Shown here: positions 9,433 through 19,978 of the stretch, in pieces
Layout of the letters: each line of letters begins with the position of its first letter
How positions within the stretch are numbered: position 1 is the stretch's first letter
Notes under the pieces: model-generated
What the model saw: only the letters and a program-made list of their open reading frames with translations
What the model was told of the DNA's origin: nothing
Databases searched by the model: none
Made by a program: the position numbers and the translations under genes
Assembly: GCA_963720775.1 (NCBI GenBank)
Contig: CAVRGR010000007.1
Span: forward strand, 620,001 to 684,000
Length of the DNA stretch: 64,000 nt
Origin: JAENVT01 sp963720775
GTDB taxonomy: Bacteria; Actinomycetota; Acidimicrobiia; Acidimicrobiales; Ilumatobacteraceae
Reading direction: 5' to 3'

Positions 9433-10386
9433 ATGTCGACCGTCGCCGAGCGACGATTTCGAGCGATGGGGTCCGACGTTCATCTCCTGATCGTCGGTGG
9501 ACCCGATCGTCTACTCGATGACGCGGTGGGCAGGATCGAGCAGCTCGAGCGTCTCTGGAGCCGGTTCATCGATTCCAGTGAGGTCTGCGAGCTGAACCGC
9601 CGCGCCGGCAGCGACGTCGAGGTGTCGAGCGAAACGGCATTGCTCGTCGGGCGGGCGATCGAGGCATGGCGGCTGACCGGTGGCGGGTTCGACCCGACCG
9701 TGCTCGGCGATGTGCTGCGCGCCGGATACGACGTGAGCTTCGACACGATGCCCGACGAGAAGGTCCCGTCGTCGAGCTCTCTGCTGACCGGTTGCACCGA
9801 CATCGAGATCGAGGGGCGAACCGTGCGGCTACCTGCAGGTGTCGGCTTCGATGCGGGTGGCATTGGCAAGGGCCTGGCCGCCGACATCGTGATCGCCGAA
9901 GTTCTGGGTGGCGGTGCTGTCGGCGCCTGCGTGAACCTTGGAGGCGACCTGCGTGTGGCCGGCGACAGTCCGCAGGGCGGAGCCTGGACGATCGCGATCG
10001 AGCATCCGGCGCGCCGCGAGCCCGTCGCCCTCGTCGGCGTCGGCGCTGGTGCGGTCGCCACGTCCACCACGCTGCGCCGTCGATGGAACGTCGGCGGGAG
10101 CCCCCGCCATCACCTGATCGACCCTGCCACCGGGCAGCCGTCCGACAGCGACCTCGAGCTGAGCACCGTGATCGCCGGCGAGGCCTGGATCGCCGAGGTG
10201 TTGGCGAAGGCGGTGCTGCTGCGCGGGTCGCGACGGGCCTTCGACATCATCGACTCGAGCGTGCAGGCGCTGACTGTCGATGCCGGCGGCGTGATTCGGA
10301 TCACCCCCGGCTTCCAGCAGTTCGCCGGCACAGCCACCCTGCCCACCGATCTCGACGACCTTCCAGCAATCGAGGAGCAACCGTGA
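9433..10386 (+). CDS. apbE: FAD:protein FMN transferase (ApbE)
   Basis: 317 residues. ApbE transfers FMN from FAD onto a Thr/Ser of target proteins (flavinylation). Recognisable family features are RFRAMGSDVHLLI at the N-terminus, the segment FDPTVLGDVLRAGYD, the nucleotide-binding stretch GVGFDAGGIGKGLAADIV, NLGGDLRVAGDSP, and the late motif ATSTTLRRRW then HHLIDPATGQPSDSDL. No signal peptide is obvious. It overlaps the ferric-reductase-like gene by four bases (GTGA), pointing to joint function in extracytoplasmic electron transfer. A flavinylated partner is not evident nearby. Confidence 0.93.
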   Translation: MSTVAERRFRAMGSDVHLLIVGGPDRLLDDAVGRIEQLERLWSRFIDSSEVCELNRRAGSDVEVSSETALLVGRAIEAWRLTGGGFDPTVLGDVLRAGYDVSFDTMPDEKVPSSSSLLTGCTDIEIEGRTVRLPAGVGFDAGGIGKGLAADIVIAEVLGGGAVGACVNLGGDLRVAGDSPQGGAWTIAIEHPARREPVALVGVGAGAVATSTTLRRRWNVGGSPRHHLIDPATGQPSDSDLELSTVIAGEAWIAEVLAKAVLLRGSRRAFDIIDSSVQALTVDAGGVIRITPGFQQFAGTATLPTDLDDLPAIEEQP

Positions 10387-11003
10387 ACAGTCAGCTGTGG
10401 TGGTACGTCGCCCGCAGCGGCGGCATCGTGGCCTGGGCATTGCTGGCCGCCAGCGTGCTGTGGGGCCTGGCGTTGTCGACGAAGGTGCTGCGCGGCCGGC
10501 CAAGGCCGAATTGGATCCTCGATCTGCACCGCTTTCTCGGTGGACTGGCGCTGCTGTTCACCGGCATCCACGTCGTGTCGCTGATCGCAGACTCGTACGT
10601 GCACTTCGGTCTCGTCGAGGTGCTCGTGCCGTTCACCGGGAACTGGCACCCGGCGGCAGTTGCGTGGGGAGTGATCGGTTTGTACCTCCTCGTCGCCGTG
10701 GAGCTGACGTCGCTGCTTCGCAAGCGGATATCCAAGCGACTGTGGCGAATGACGCACTACCTCAGCTTTCCGTTGTTCTTCCTGACGACCGTGCATGCCC
10801 TGACCGCCGGCACCGACCGCTCGACGTTCCTCCTGCGGGCAGGCGTGGCCGTGGTGTGCGCGTTGGTCACGGCGCTGACGTTCATCCGGGTCAACAAGTC
10901 TGACCATCACGATTTGCTGACCTCACCAGCAGTCTCCAGAAGTCAGCGCAACAACGGAGACCGTTCTGAGGATCGTCCCAGACAACTGCTCGATCATGTG
11001 TGA
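10383..11003 (+). CDS. Ferric-reductase-like transmembrane heme protein
   Basis: 206 residues with about five or six membrane helices. Histidines placed for b-type heme ligation are in DLHRFLGG, FTGIHVVSL, MTHYLSFPL and TTVHALTAG, the pattern of the ferric reductase/MsrQ-like transmembrane domain family. It is expected to pass electrons across the membrane, perhaps to a flavinylated or metal-binding surface protein. The start GTG at 10383 overlaps the apbE stop (GTGA), showing coupling. The cytoplasmic C-terminal tail is charged and low in order. It ends within the start of the next small gene. Confidence 0.85.
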   Translation: MNSQLWWYVARSGGIVAWALLAASVLWGLALSTKVLRGRPRPNWILDLHRFLGGLALLFTGIHVVSLIADSYVHFGLVEVLVPFTGNWHPAAVAWGVIGLYLLVAVELTSLLRKRISKRLWRMTHYLSFPLFFLTTVHALTAGTDRSTFLLRAGVAVVCALVTALTFIRVNKSDHHDLLTSPAVSRSQRNNGDRSEDRPRQLLDHV

Positions 11004-11346
11004 CATGACCTCGACAACCACACCCACCCCAACGACGACCCGCCGGCGTCGCCCGCACCCCGCTCGCCGTGCTCGGCGCGCCGCTGGAGTCGCCGGAATT
11101 GCCGTCGCAGCAGTCCTCACTGGTTGCATGGCGGCCGGCGCATCGAGTGGCGCCTCGGCCACGTCAGCCTCGGTCTCTGCCTCGGCCGATGCCGCCTCGG
11201 CGGCAACTGTCGCGACGACGTCCTCCAGCGCGACCGCGACGGCAGCCAAGACGGTCAGCACCACGGCGTCGACAACCGTGACAACCACCGCCGCAACCGC
11301 TGCGACGCCGGCCGCAGTTGCCAGCACGAGCACCAAAGGCAGTTGA
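10996..11346 (+). CDS. Putative Ser/Thr/Ala-rich lipoprotein
   Basis: 116 residues, not recognised. Thr- and Arg-rich N-terminus, a hydrophobic segment AAGVAGIAVAAVLTGC with a lipobox-like LTGC, then a mature chain almost entirely of Ser, Thr and Ala, suggesting a flexible, possibly glycosylated cell-surface stalk. ATG 10996 overlaps the previous stop by eight bases; ATG 11005 is an alternative start. Biased composition means the coding assignment is less certain than for its neighbours, but it sits in line with the redox operon. Confidence 0.6.
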   Translation: MCDMTSTTTPTPTTTRRRRPHPARRARRAAGVAGIAVAAVLTGCMAAGASSGASATSASVSASADAASAATVATTSSSATATAAKTVSTTASTTVTTTAATAATPAAVASTSTKGS

Positions 11347-11750
11347 CGCGTTCGCCGATTCCGCCATGGTCCCAAGCCCGATCAGGGCCCGGCCCCGAGA
11401 CTTCCTCCCCCTTCGTCTCGGAGTGGCCGGGCCCTCTTCGCGTCCGCCGACCCGCGGGCCGCTCGGCGCGGTCGCGATCCAGCCTCCTTGGGCGCGACAG
11501 TGGAAGGCGCAGTTCTGAACTCGCACCCATCGAGCTTGCTTGGGCCTGGAAGCGGAACTCGCACTTCCGGATTCGCGCCCATGCGGGTCGATCGTGCGGC
11601 GGCCGACCACGGCGCGCCAGAGCATCGATCTGCATCCGTGGGTGTGTCGCTGGACTCTGCGGGACATCTTCGTCGACTCGGAGGATCGTCCCAGGATGCG
11701 ATGCGATCGTCAGTCGTGCATCACCCCCCAACCCTTCGAAAGGATTTGTG
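11347..11750. other. 404-bp intergenic region before the PepSY-repeat gene
   Basis: No convincing coding frame. It holds a strong terminator-like hairpin (11384-11435) near its left end. Further right are two copies of GAACTCGCAC (about 11518 and 11555) and a GAGGATCGTCCCAG element (11681-11694) that also occurs at 10968-10981 inside the previous transcription unit. The right end carries the ribosome binding site of the secreted protein. The region probably separates two transcription units and contains the promoter and leader of the second. Confidence 0.55.
11384..11435 (+). terminator. Terminator-like hairpin after the redox operon
   Basis: Left arm AGGGCCCGGCCCCGAGAC (11384-11401) pairs with GTCTCGGAGTGGCCGGGCCCT (11415-11435) except for a small bulge, around a pyrimidine-rich loop. 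No long T run follows, only TCTTCG, typical of high-GC actinobacterial terminators. Confidence 0.65.
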
Positions 11751-12485
11751 ATGATTGGTAAGAACATGAAAGTTGGAGCCACGGTGTTCGCCCTGGCCCT
11801 GGGCGGCGGGCTGCTTGCCGGCTCCGTACTCGGAGCTCCGGGCGTTTCGTCCGCTGCTTCGAAGAGCGTCGCTGTGGTCGCAGCCATCGACGACTCCACC
11901 AGTACCGACGCAACCACCACGGATGCCGCGGCTCCCACCCGACCCCGGGCCAATCCGGAGACACCACTCGAGGGTGACGTTGCCACTCAGGTCACCGCCG
12001 CGGCTCAGGCGGCCGTGCCGGACGGGACGATCGACCGTGTCGAGACCGACAACGACGGCGTCTACGAGGCTCACGTCACCAAGTCCGACGGCACACATGT
12101 GATCGTTCAGATCGGTGCCGACTACACCGCGACGGCGACGATCGATCAGCCCCAAGGTGGCCCCGGAGGCCACGGTGGCGGACCCGGTGCCGGTGAGACC
12201 GCGCTCGAAGGCGACACTGCCGCAAGCGTGACAGCGGCGGCGCAGGCAGCTGTGCCCGACGGGACGATCCTTCGGGTCGAGACCGATTCGGCCGGCTCGC
12301 CGTACGAGGCACACGTGAGCAAGGCCGACGGAACGCAGGTCGTGGTCAAGGTCGACGCCAGCTTCGCCGTGACCGGCATCGAGGACATGCCCGCCGGTGG
12401 ACCGCAGGACGGCGGCCGGCACCAGGGCCCGCCGCCAAGTGGCGAGGCTCCCACCGACCAGCCGGCAACGACGACGGCAGGCTGA
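11751..12485 (+). CDS. Secreted protein with two PepSY-like repeats
   Basis: 244 residues. Signal peptide from MIGKNMKVGATVFALALGGG to about residue 40, a Thr/Asp/Pro linker, then two homologous units of about 60 residues (roughly 66-130 and 145-210) that both read E-T-x-LEGD, TAAAQAAVPDGTI, R-VETD, then YEAHV and KSDGT or KADGT. This is the PepSY pattern of domains often found beside reductases and two-component systems. Gly/Pro/His-rich spacers separate them (GGPGGHGGGPGAG) and end the protein. Start ATG 11751 is chosen because of AAAGGA just upstream and the signal peptide. Its role is inferred as an envelope inhibitor, sensor or metal/redox accessory. Confidence 0.8.
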   Translation: MIGKNMKVGATVFALALGGGLLAGSVLGAPGVSSAASKSVAVVAAIDDSTSTDATTTDAAAPTRPRANPETPLEGDVATQVTAAAQAAVPDGTIDRVETDNDGVYEAHVTKSDGTHVIVQIGADYTATATIDQPQGGPGGHGGGPGAGETALEGDTAASVTAAAQAAVPDGTILRVETDSAGSPYEAHVSKADGTQVVVKVDASFAVTGIEDMPAGGPQDGGRHQGPPPSGEAPTDQPATTTAG

Positions 12486-12512
12486 TTCGGCCTCACGTCG
12501 AGCGTCTACAGC

Positions 12513-12550
12513 AAACGAGCGAGCCCGATCCTGACGGGTTGGGCTCGTTT
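12513..12550 (+). terminator. Rho-independent terminator after the PepSY-repeat gene
   Basis: AAACGAGC at 12513-12520 pairs with GCTCGTTT at the other end of the element, and an inner GC-rich stem continues toward a short loop. The sequence ends in CGTTT. It lies 28 bp after the stop codon and before the convergent SWIM gene. Confidence 0.7.
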
Positions 12551-12570
12551 CGCGCGCCCGGCTGCGACGA

Positions 12571-13290
12571 TCACATTGCGGAATCGCCCTCGACGCCGTA
12601 CCGCACGAGCGTCTGCCACGCCGAACGGATCACTTCGGCGACATCGGTGCGATCGAGTTGCATCGACGGCAGTTTCAGGGATTCCTTGGCGACGGTGCAG
12701 GTCGGGATCCGCAGGTCGTCGCCGATGAACTCGTGCCACTCGCGGCTCTCGAACGGGGATTGGGGCGGTGCCGGTGGAACGAGCCGCAGGTGACGATCGC
12801 TGCGGGCCCGCGAGCCCACTCGGGTCTGCGGCCGCAGGTCGTCATGCTCGCACCGCCAGGCGATCAGCAGTTCGGGATGGGGACCGAGCTCGGCTGCAAG
12901 GGCGAGCAGAGCAGCGACAGCGTGCTTGCACGGATCGTCCCAGTCGGGGCACGTACAGGTGCACAACAGTTCCTCGCCACGGGGGATCAGACGAGCGACG
13001 TGGGCTCGTTCCGGCACCTGCACGAGGTCGTCGGGCCGTTGCACCGTCTCGACCGTGATCGTCACGTGATACGGCTCCGGCCGGCCACCGACGACGGTGG
13101 CCAGCAGCACTCCCTCGGACAGCTCGAGGCGGGTGACAGCGTGGTCGACGAGGTAGGACTTGCCCCGTCGGAAACGCTGCGGGTCGGCCATGCCGGCGAC
13201 GGTGACGGAGAGCAACGACGCGGCGAGGCGGCCCGCCGGCGTGGGCTCGAGCCGCATCGGCGGAGGACCGGGAGTGATGACGATGCTCAT
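12571..13290 (-). CDS. SWIM zinc-finger protein
   Basis: 239 residues. The SWIM motif C-x-C-x6-C-x-H is seen in CTCTCPDWDDPCKHAVAALL at about residue 110. SWIM proteins of this kind are regularly encoded with SNF2-family ATPases in bacteria and are thought to bind nucleic acid or partner protein. ATG 13290 overlaps the stop of the upstream SNF2 gene by four bases (ATGA), so the two are translationally coupled and probably form one complex. A longer frame upstream is only a shadow of the helicase gene. The exact function is not known. Confidence 0.88.
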   Translation of the reverse strand: MSIVITPGPPPMRLEPTPAGRLAASLLSVTVAGMADPQRFRRGKSYLVDHAVTRLELSEGVLLATVVGGRPEPYHVTITVETVQRPDDLVQVPERAHVARLIPRGEELLCTCTCPDWDDPCKHAVAALLALAAELGPHPELLIAWRCEHDDLRPQTRVGSRARSDRHLRLVPPAPPQSPFESREWHEFIGDDLRIPTCTVAKESLKLPSMQLDRTDVAEVIRSAWQTLVRYGVEGDSAM

Positions 13291-16229
13291 CCGCCACGAA
13301 CCGCGTGGTGATCGAGCACGATCAGGTCGCGCAGTTGATCGGTCGACAACTCGCTGAGCCACGTCTCGCCGGTGGTTCCCACCACGGCGTCGGCGAGCGC
13401 CCGCTTGTCGTTGATCATCGAGTCGACCCGTTCTTCGATCGTTCCTTGGCAGACGAGCTTGTGCACGAACACCGACCGGTGCTGCCCGATCCGCCAGGCC
13501 CGATCGGTGGCCTGGTCTTCGACCGCAGGATTCCACCACCGGTCGTAGTGAACCACGCGTGATGCGGCAGTGAGGTTGAGGCCGGTGCCGCCCGCTTTCA
13601 ACGAGACGAGCAGCAATGGCGAGCCTGTGCCTGCCTGGAACTCGTCGACCATTCGATCGCGTCCGGCCTTCGACACACCGCCGTGGAGAAACGGTGTGGT
13701 GAGCGACAAGCGCTCATGAAGATGGCGTTGCAACAACAGCCCCATCTCGCGGAACTGGGTGAACACCAAGGCCTGCTCACCAGCGTCGAGCAGGTCGGTG
13801 ATCAGTTCGTCGAAGCGCAGGAGCTTGCCGGACCTACCGCCGAGCCGCGACCCATCGCCCAGGGCATGGGCAGGGTGGTTGCAGATCTGCTTGAGGCGAG
13901 TGAGCGCGGCCAGCACCAAGCCGCGGCGCCGCATGCCCGTGGCCTGCTGCGCGTCGGCGAGCAACTGATCGACGACGCCTTGGTACATGCCGGCCTGCTC
14001 ACGCGTGAGCGACGCCCACGCCAGCTGTTCGACCTTGTCGGGAAGATCCGGTACCAAGGACTTGTCGGCCTTCGTGCGGCGCAGCAGGAACGGTGACGTG
14101 AGTTGGCGCAACGCCGCGGCGGCAACGACATCGTGGTTGCGCTCGATGGGCGTGGCGAATCGATGCCGGAACTGGTTGAGGTTGCCGAGCAACCCAGGCG
14201 TGACCATCGACATGATCGACCACAGCTCACTCAGACGGTTCTCGACCGGCGTGCCGGTGAGCGCGATGTGCTGCCCTGCGGGAAGGATGCGCAAGGCCTT
14301 GGCAGCACGCGTCTCGGGGTTCTTCACCGCCTGCGCTTCGTCGAGCACCACTGTTGCCCAGTCGACGGTCTTCAGAATGTCGATGTCGCGAGCAGCGACG
14401 TGATAAGTGGTGATGATCAGGTCGTGTTCGGCGACGACGTTGGCGAACGTGGAAACGTCGCTTCGACCGGTTCCGTGGTGCACGGCGACGCGCATGAACG
14501 GCGTGAACCGGGCCGCCTCGGACTCCCAGTTGCGCACGACCGACAAGGGGCAGATCACCAGGTGCGGGCCCGGGAGCGCAGTGAGGTGGGCGAGCGTGGT
14601 AGGGGTCTTGCCGAGCCCCATGTCGTCGGCGAGGCAACCGCCGAGACCGACTCGATGAAGGAACTGCAGCCAGCCGAGACCGCGCCGCTGATAGGGCCGC
14701 AACGTGGCCATGAAGCCTGGCGGCTCGACACCTTCGGCGAGGGAAGCGTCGGGAAGACCTTGCAAGAGATCGCCGAGCCAGCCGGTGGCCGCAATTGCCG
14801 GCATGGTGCCGGAGGCTTCGTCGGCTGTTGCCGCCTGCTCGCCCGCCGCCGCCTCGGCCTCGAGCTCGGCGGCCAGCCGGAGCAGTTCGAGCGCGGACAG
14901 TTCGCTGTGATCGCGCCGGTGTTCGGCAAGATTGGCCAGAGCTCGTCGAGCCTCGTCGCGCTCGAGCCGCACCCAGCGTCCATTGACGTTGATGAGGCCG
15001 GCGCCCGAAGCCGCCGCTCGTTCGAGCAACGCTTCGTCGATGGGCGTGTCGTCGACGACCACCGTCCAATCGACGATTGCAGCCGTGTTGAACCTGCCGC
15101 TTCCCGCCGCGTCCTTCGGTTGGGCGACCCCGCGGGTGCTCGCCGACCGGCGGGTGAGCCGTTCCGGCGTGAGCAGCTCGATGTCGACGGCCGCCAGCGC
15201 GTCGACAGCCTCGAGGGTTGCCGCCGCTGCTTCCAGATCGATGCCCCTTGCCGGCTCGGCAAGCCACGGCGACAACCACGGGGCGAGCATCTCGATGTCG
15301 ACCTTTGTGGTGCTGAGACATTCGCCGAGCATCGCCAGGAACCGCTGCTCACCGGCCAGGTCGAGTGCCGCCGGAGCGCCTTGGGCAACGTCGGCGGCGG
15401 TGCACCAGCGGCCGCGATCGTCGGGGTCGACGAGCTCCAACGACAACGGCCAATCGCTGGTGGGGTCGTCGGGCAGTGCGAGTCGCAACCGGGCGCGTAC
15501 GACCGGTTCTCCTTCACCTCGGCGAATCGCCTGATCGAACATGACCGCCAGGTCGTCGAGTGCCTCGGTGAGCTCGGAGTCGGCGCGGAACTCGCCGACG
15601 GGCGAGCCAAGCGCTCGGGCGACGGCCCGCGTGGCTCGAGCAGCGATGCGGCGCGTGTCGGTGATGGGCGCATGCCAGCCGGCACCGGCCAGGAGCAGCC
15701 GCGTGGTCTGATCGACGAACGAATCGATGATGACCGTGGTCAGTTCGTCGGGCGTGAACCCGGGACTTGCCACGGCGACGACAGGGGGCAACGCGGCGGC
15801 GAGCTCGGCGACGGGACCGGCGAGATCAGACCGCAACGCGCGCCATCGCGCCACCCACCATCCGAGACCGGTGTCCGTGAGTTGGGGCATGACCCGCCCG
15901 GCCGTGACGAGCCGGACTGCAACCGAGTAGGCAGCACCGAGCCAACCGACCGATGCGCCTGCGTCGCTGCCCAGCGCGTCGAGCTGGCCGAGAGCGGCCA
16001 ACGAGGCAACGGTCAGGCGCTGGCACATGACCTGCTGCTCACCATCGGGCAGCGCCATGCGCACGACGCGCATCGAGCTCGGCTGGGCCGCCGGGGGTCG
16101 ACCGAACGTCGCACTGACCGTGGCCTGCAGGTTCCCGCCGTAGACGCCGCGGCCCGGCTGCCACGCGACCACCTCGCCATCCAGCCAGGTCAGCTGCAGG
16201 CCCGGCGTCGCCGTGGTCTTGGATCTCAT
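13287..16229 (-). CDS. SNF2-family DEAD/DEAH-type ATPase (HepA/RapA-like helicase-like protein)
   Basis: 980 residues. The N-terminal half is the bacterial SNF2-associated region. The two RecA-like lobes start around residue 500 with LRPYQRRGLGWLQFL, then Walker A ADDMGLGKT (about 530), LVICPLSVVRNW, Walker B-type VVLDEAQAVKNP, ALTGTPVENRLSELWSI, and in lobe 2 QALVFTQFREMG, FLHGGVSKAGRDRMV, SLKAGGTGLNLTAAS and ATDRAWRIGQ. Such enzymes translocate on DNA to remodel DNA-protein or RNA-polymerase complexes. ATG 16229 is preferred (GTG 16235 possible); the frame beyond is non-coding. It is coupled to the SWIM gene by an ATGA overlap. Confidence 0.93.
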   Translation of the reverse strand: MRSKTTATPGLQLTWLDGEVVAWQPGRGVYGGNLQATVSATFGRPPAAQPSSMRVVRMALPDGEQQVMCQRLTVASLAALGQLDALGSDAGASVGWLGAAYSVAVRLVTAGRVMPQLTDTGLGWWVARWRALRSDLAGPVAELAAALPPVVAVASPGFTPDELTTVIIDSFVDQTTRLLLAGAGWHAPITDTRRIAARATRAVARALGSPVGEFRADSELTEALDDLAVMFDQAIRRGEGEPVVRARLRLALPDDPTSDWPLSLELVDPDDRGRWCTAADVAQGAPAALDLAGEQRFLAMLGECLSTTKVDIEMLAPWLSPWLAEPARGIDLEAAAATLEAVDALAAVDIELLTPERLTRRSASTRGVAQPKDAAGSGRFNTAAIVDWTVVVDDTPIDEALLERAAASGAGLINVNGRWVRLERDEARRALANLAEHRRDHSELSALELLRLAAELEAEAAAGEQAATADEASGTMPAIAATGWLGDLLQGLPDASLAEGVEPPGFMATLRPYQRRGLGWLQFLHRVGLGGCLADDMGLGKTPTTLAHLTALPGPHLVICPLSVVRNWESEAARFTPFMRVAVHHGTGRSDVSTFANVVAEHDLIITTYHVAARDIDILKTVDWATVVLDEAQAVKNPETRAAKALRILPAGQHIALTGTPVENRLSELWSIMSMVTPGLLGNLNQFRHRFATPIERNHDVVAAAALRQLTSPFLLRRTKADKSLVPDLPDKVEQLAWASLTREQAGMYQGVVDQLLADAQQATGMRRRGLVLAALTRLKQICNHPAHALGDGSRLGGRSGKLLRFDELITDLLDAGEQALVFTQFREMGLLLQRHLHERLSLTTPFLHGGVSKAGRDRMVDEFQAGTGSPLLLVSLKAGGTGLNLTAASRVVHYDRWWNPAVEDQATDRAWRIGQHRSVFVHKLVCQGTIEERVDSMINDKRALADAVVGTTGETWLSELSTDQLRDLIVLDHHAVRGG

Positions 16230-16300
16230 CGACACATGTCGAGTGTACGAGTGGGGTGTGCGTCGATCCTGGGGCTGTCGTGCGCAAGACTGTGCCGAAC

Positions 16301-17332
16301 ATGTCGCATCCGTGGGATCCTCCCGATCCGGACCTAGATCGCAACGCCTTCTACGCCGGCCGTGCGAATCGCAGCGTGGGCATCGTGCTCCTCGTCGTGA
16401 CGGCGCTGATAGCGGGCGGCGCGGTGTCGTACGTGCTCTCCCAGTGGCAGGACTCGCGAGCCGAAACCGCCGTCCTGCCATCCACCGCATCGACGACGAG
16501 TTCCACGACGTCGACCACCACCAGCACGACGACCACGACGACCACGACGACGATCGCACCTACAACGACCACGACCGTCGCCCCCACCACCACCTCGGCG
16601 CCTGTGGTCGGCGATCACATGGTGTTCGCCGACGGCTACCCGATCGGCCACATCTCGCCAACGGGATTTGCGGTCTACCAGGGCGACCCGGTGCCACAGT
16701 TGCGTCAGGGTTCCATCGAGGTCTCGTCGGTCGTCAACTTCGTCGGATCGCAGCTCAACGTGCAGATTCGACCCCTCGACCCATCGGAGATCTCTCCCAC
16801 CTGCCCGATCGCCGTGCAGCCGCGGGCTGCCGACAACGCCGATCCGCTCGGTTTGTGGGTGGAGGCGCCCACGTGGCAGCTCCAACCGGCGTCGTTCACG
16901 CCGGTTGCTCTGAGCGATCCGACGGTCGCGGCCGTGGTGCAACTGATCACCACCAACAACGGGGTGCAGCCGGCCCCGCCACCCCAGCGTGGCAGCGCAG
17001 TGCTCGTCGACCTGGTCGGCGACGGCGTGCCCGATCTCGTCGTTTCGGCGACCTACAGCGACGACCAGGTCTACTACCGGCTGGTCGCGGTTGCCGCTGA
17101 CGACAATCCGGCGTCGGCGACGGTGGTGACGCTGGAGTTCGGCGTGACGTTCCGGCCCGATGGTTCCCGCGATCCGCAGTCACGCGGTGAGTTGCGGGTC
17201 GACGGTGTCGTCGAGATGACCGGAGCGGCGCCGTTCGAGTTGTTCATCCGGCGAACCACGGCGAACACGACGGGCGGGTCGATTCGTGATCTCACCGGGG
17301 CTGAGCTGGCCTCATGGTCATGTCCTCGGTAA
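16301..17332 (+). CDS. Membrane-anchored protein with poly-Thr stalk and unknown extracytoplasmic domain
   Basis: About 343 residues, not recognised. A short Asp/Pro-rich cytoplasmic start (MSHPWDPPDPD) leads to one membrane helix (VGIVLLVVTALIAGGAVSYV), a tract of some 45 residues that is nearly all Thr/Ser, and then a folded extracytoplasmic domain of about 230 residues with no family I know. An earlier frame-matched start exists at 16256, but the ATG at 16301 gives the more natural N-terminus. Divergent from the SNF2 gene and upstream of clpB. The Thr-rich stalk suggests a cell-wall-spanning linker. Confidence 0.65.
   Translation: MSHPWDPPDPDLDRNAFYAGRANRSVGIVLLVVTALIAGGAVSYVLSQWQDSRAETAVLPSTASTTSSTTSTTTSTTTTTTTTTIAPTTTTTVAPTTTSAPVVGDHMVFADGYPIGHISPTGFAVYQGDPVPQLRQGSIEVSSVVNFVGSQLNVQIRPLDPSEISPTCPIAVQPRAADNADPLGLWVEAPTWQLQPASFTPVALSDPTVAAVVQLITTNNGVQPAPPPQRGSAVLVDLVGDGVPDLVVSATYSDDQVYYRLVAVAADDNPASATVVTLEFGVTFRPDGSRDPQSRGELRVDGVVEMTGAAPFELFIRRTTANTTGGSIRDLTGAELASWSCPR
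16493..16575. repeat. Trinucleotide-rich ACC/ACG tract encoding poly-threonine
   Basis: An imperfect ACC/ACG trinucleotide run encodes the Thr-rich stalk of the surrounding membrane protein. Read on the opposite strand it gives spurious Ser/Trp and Val-rich frames. Confidence 0.75.
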
Positions 17333-17377
17333 GGGAGGCCGCAACGCCGGCCGTGAGTCGGGCCGTCGGTCCCGAGG

Positions 17378-17405
17378 TTTGCTCCATCTCTAAAGTTGAT
17401 AGAAT
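17378..17405 (+). promoter_or_regulatory. Candidate clpB promoter
   Basis: TTTGCT (17378-17383) and TAGAAT (17400-17405) are separated by 16 bases in an AT-rich patch unusual for this genome. The -10 hexamer is embedded in the HAIR-like repeat that follows, so HspR binding would exclude polymerase. Confidence 0.55.
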
Positions 17406-17415
17406 ATGACTCAAC
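17395..17415. promoter_or_regulatory. Degenerate HAIR (probable HspR operator) before clpB
   Basis: Left arm GTTGATA and right arm ACTCAAC are spaced by seven bases exactly as in the HAIR consensus, with the core GTTGA/TCAAC still palindromic. clpB is a known HspR target in mycobacteria and Streptomyces, and this genome encodes HspR in the window, so the repeat is most likely a weaker HspR site. Confidence 0.7.
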
Positions 17416-17463
17416 CTTTCTGTTGAAGGGTAACTGAGACAAGCGAGTGAGGGAGACGCGGTC

Positions 17464-19947
<2,484 letters not shown>

Positions 19948-19978
19948 CGACCGGGGCCATCGAGTAGAGAGGGGTGCA

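Noticed and set aside
11124..11750. N-terminal extension of the PepSY-repeat protein
   Set aside because: The extension overlaps a terminator-like hairpin and has no recognisable sequence, whereas ATG 11751 starts a signal peptide after an SD.
16485..16600. The ACC/ACG repeat tract as a CRISPR or satellite array
   Set aside because: It is a coding poly-Thr stalk with no spacer structure.
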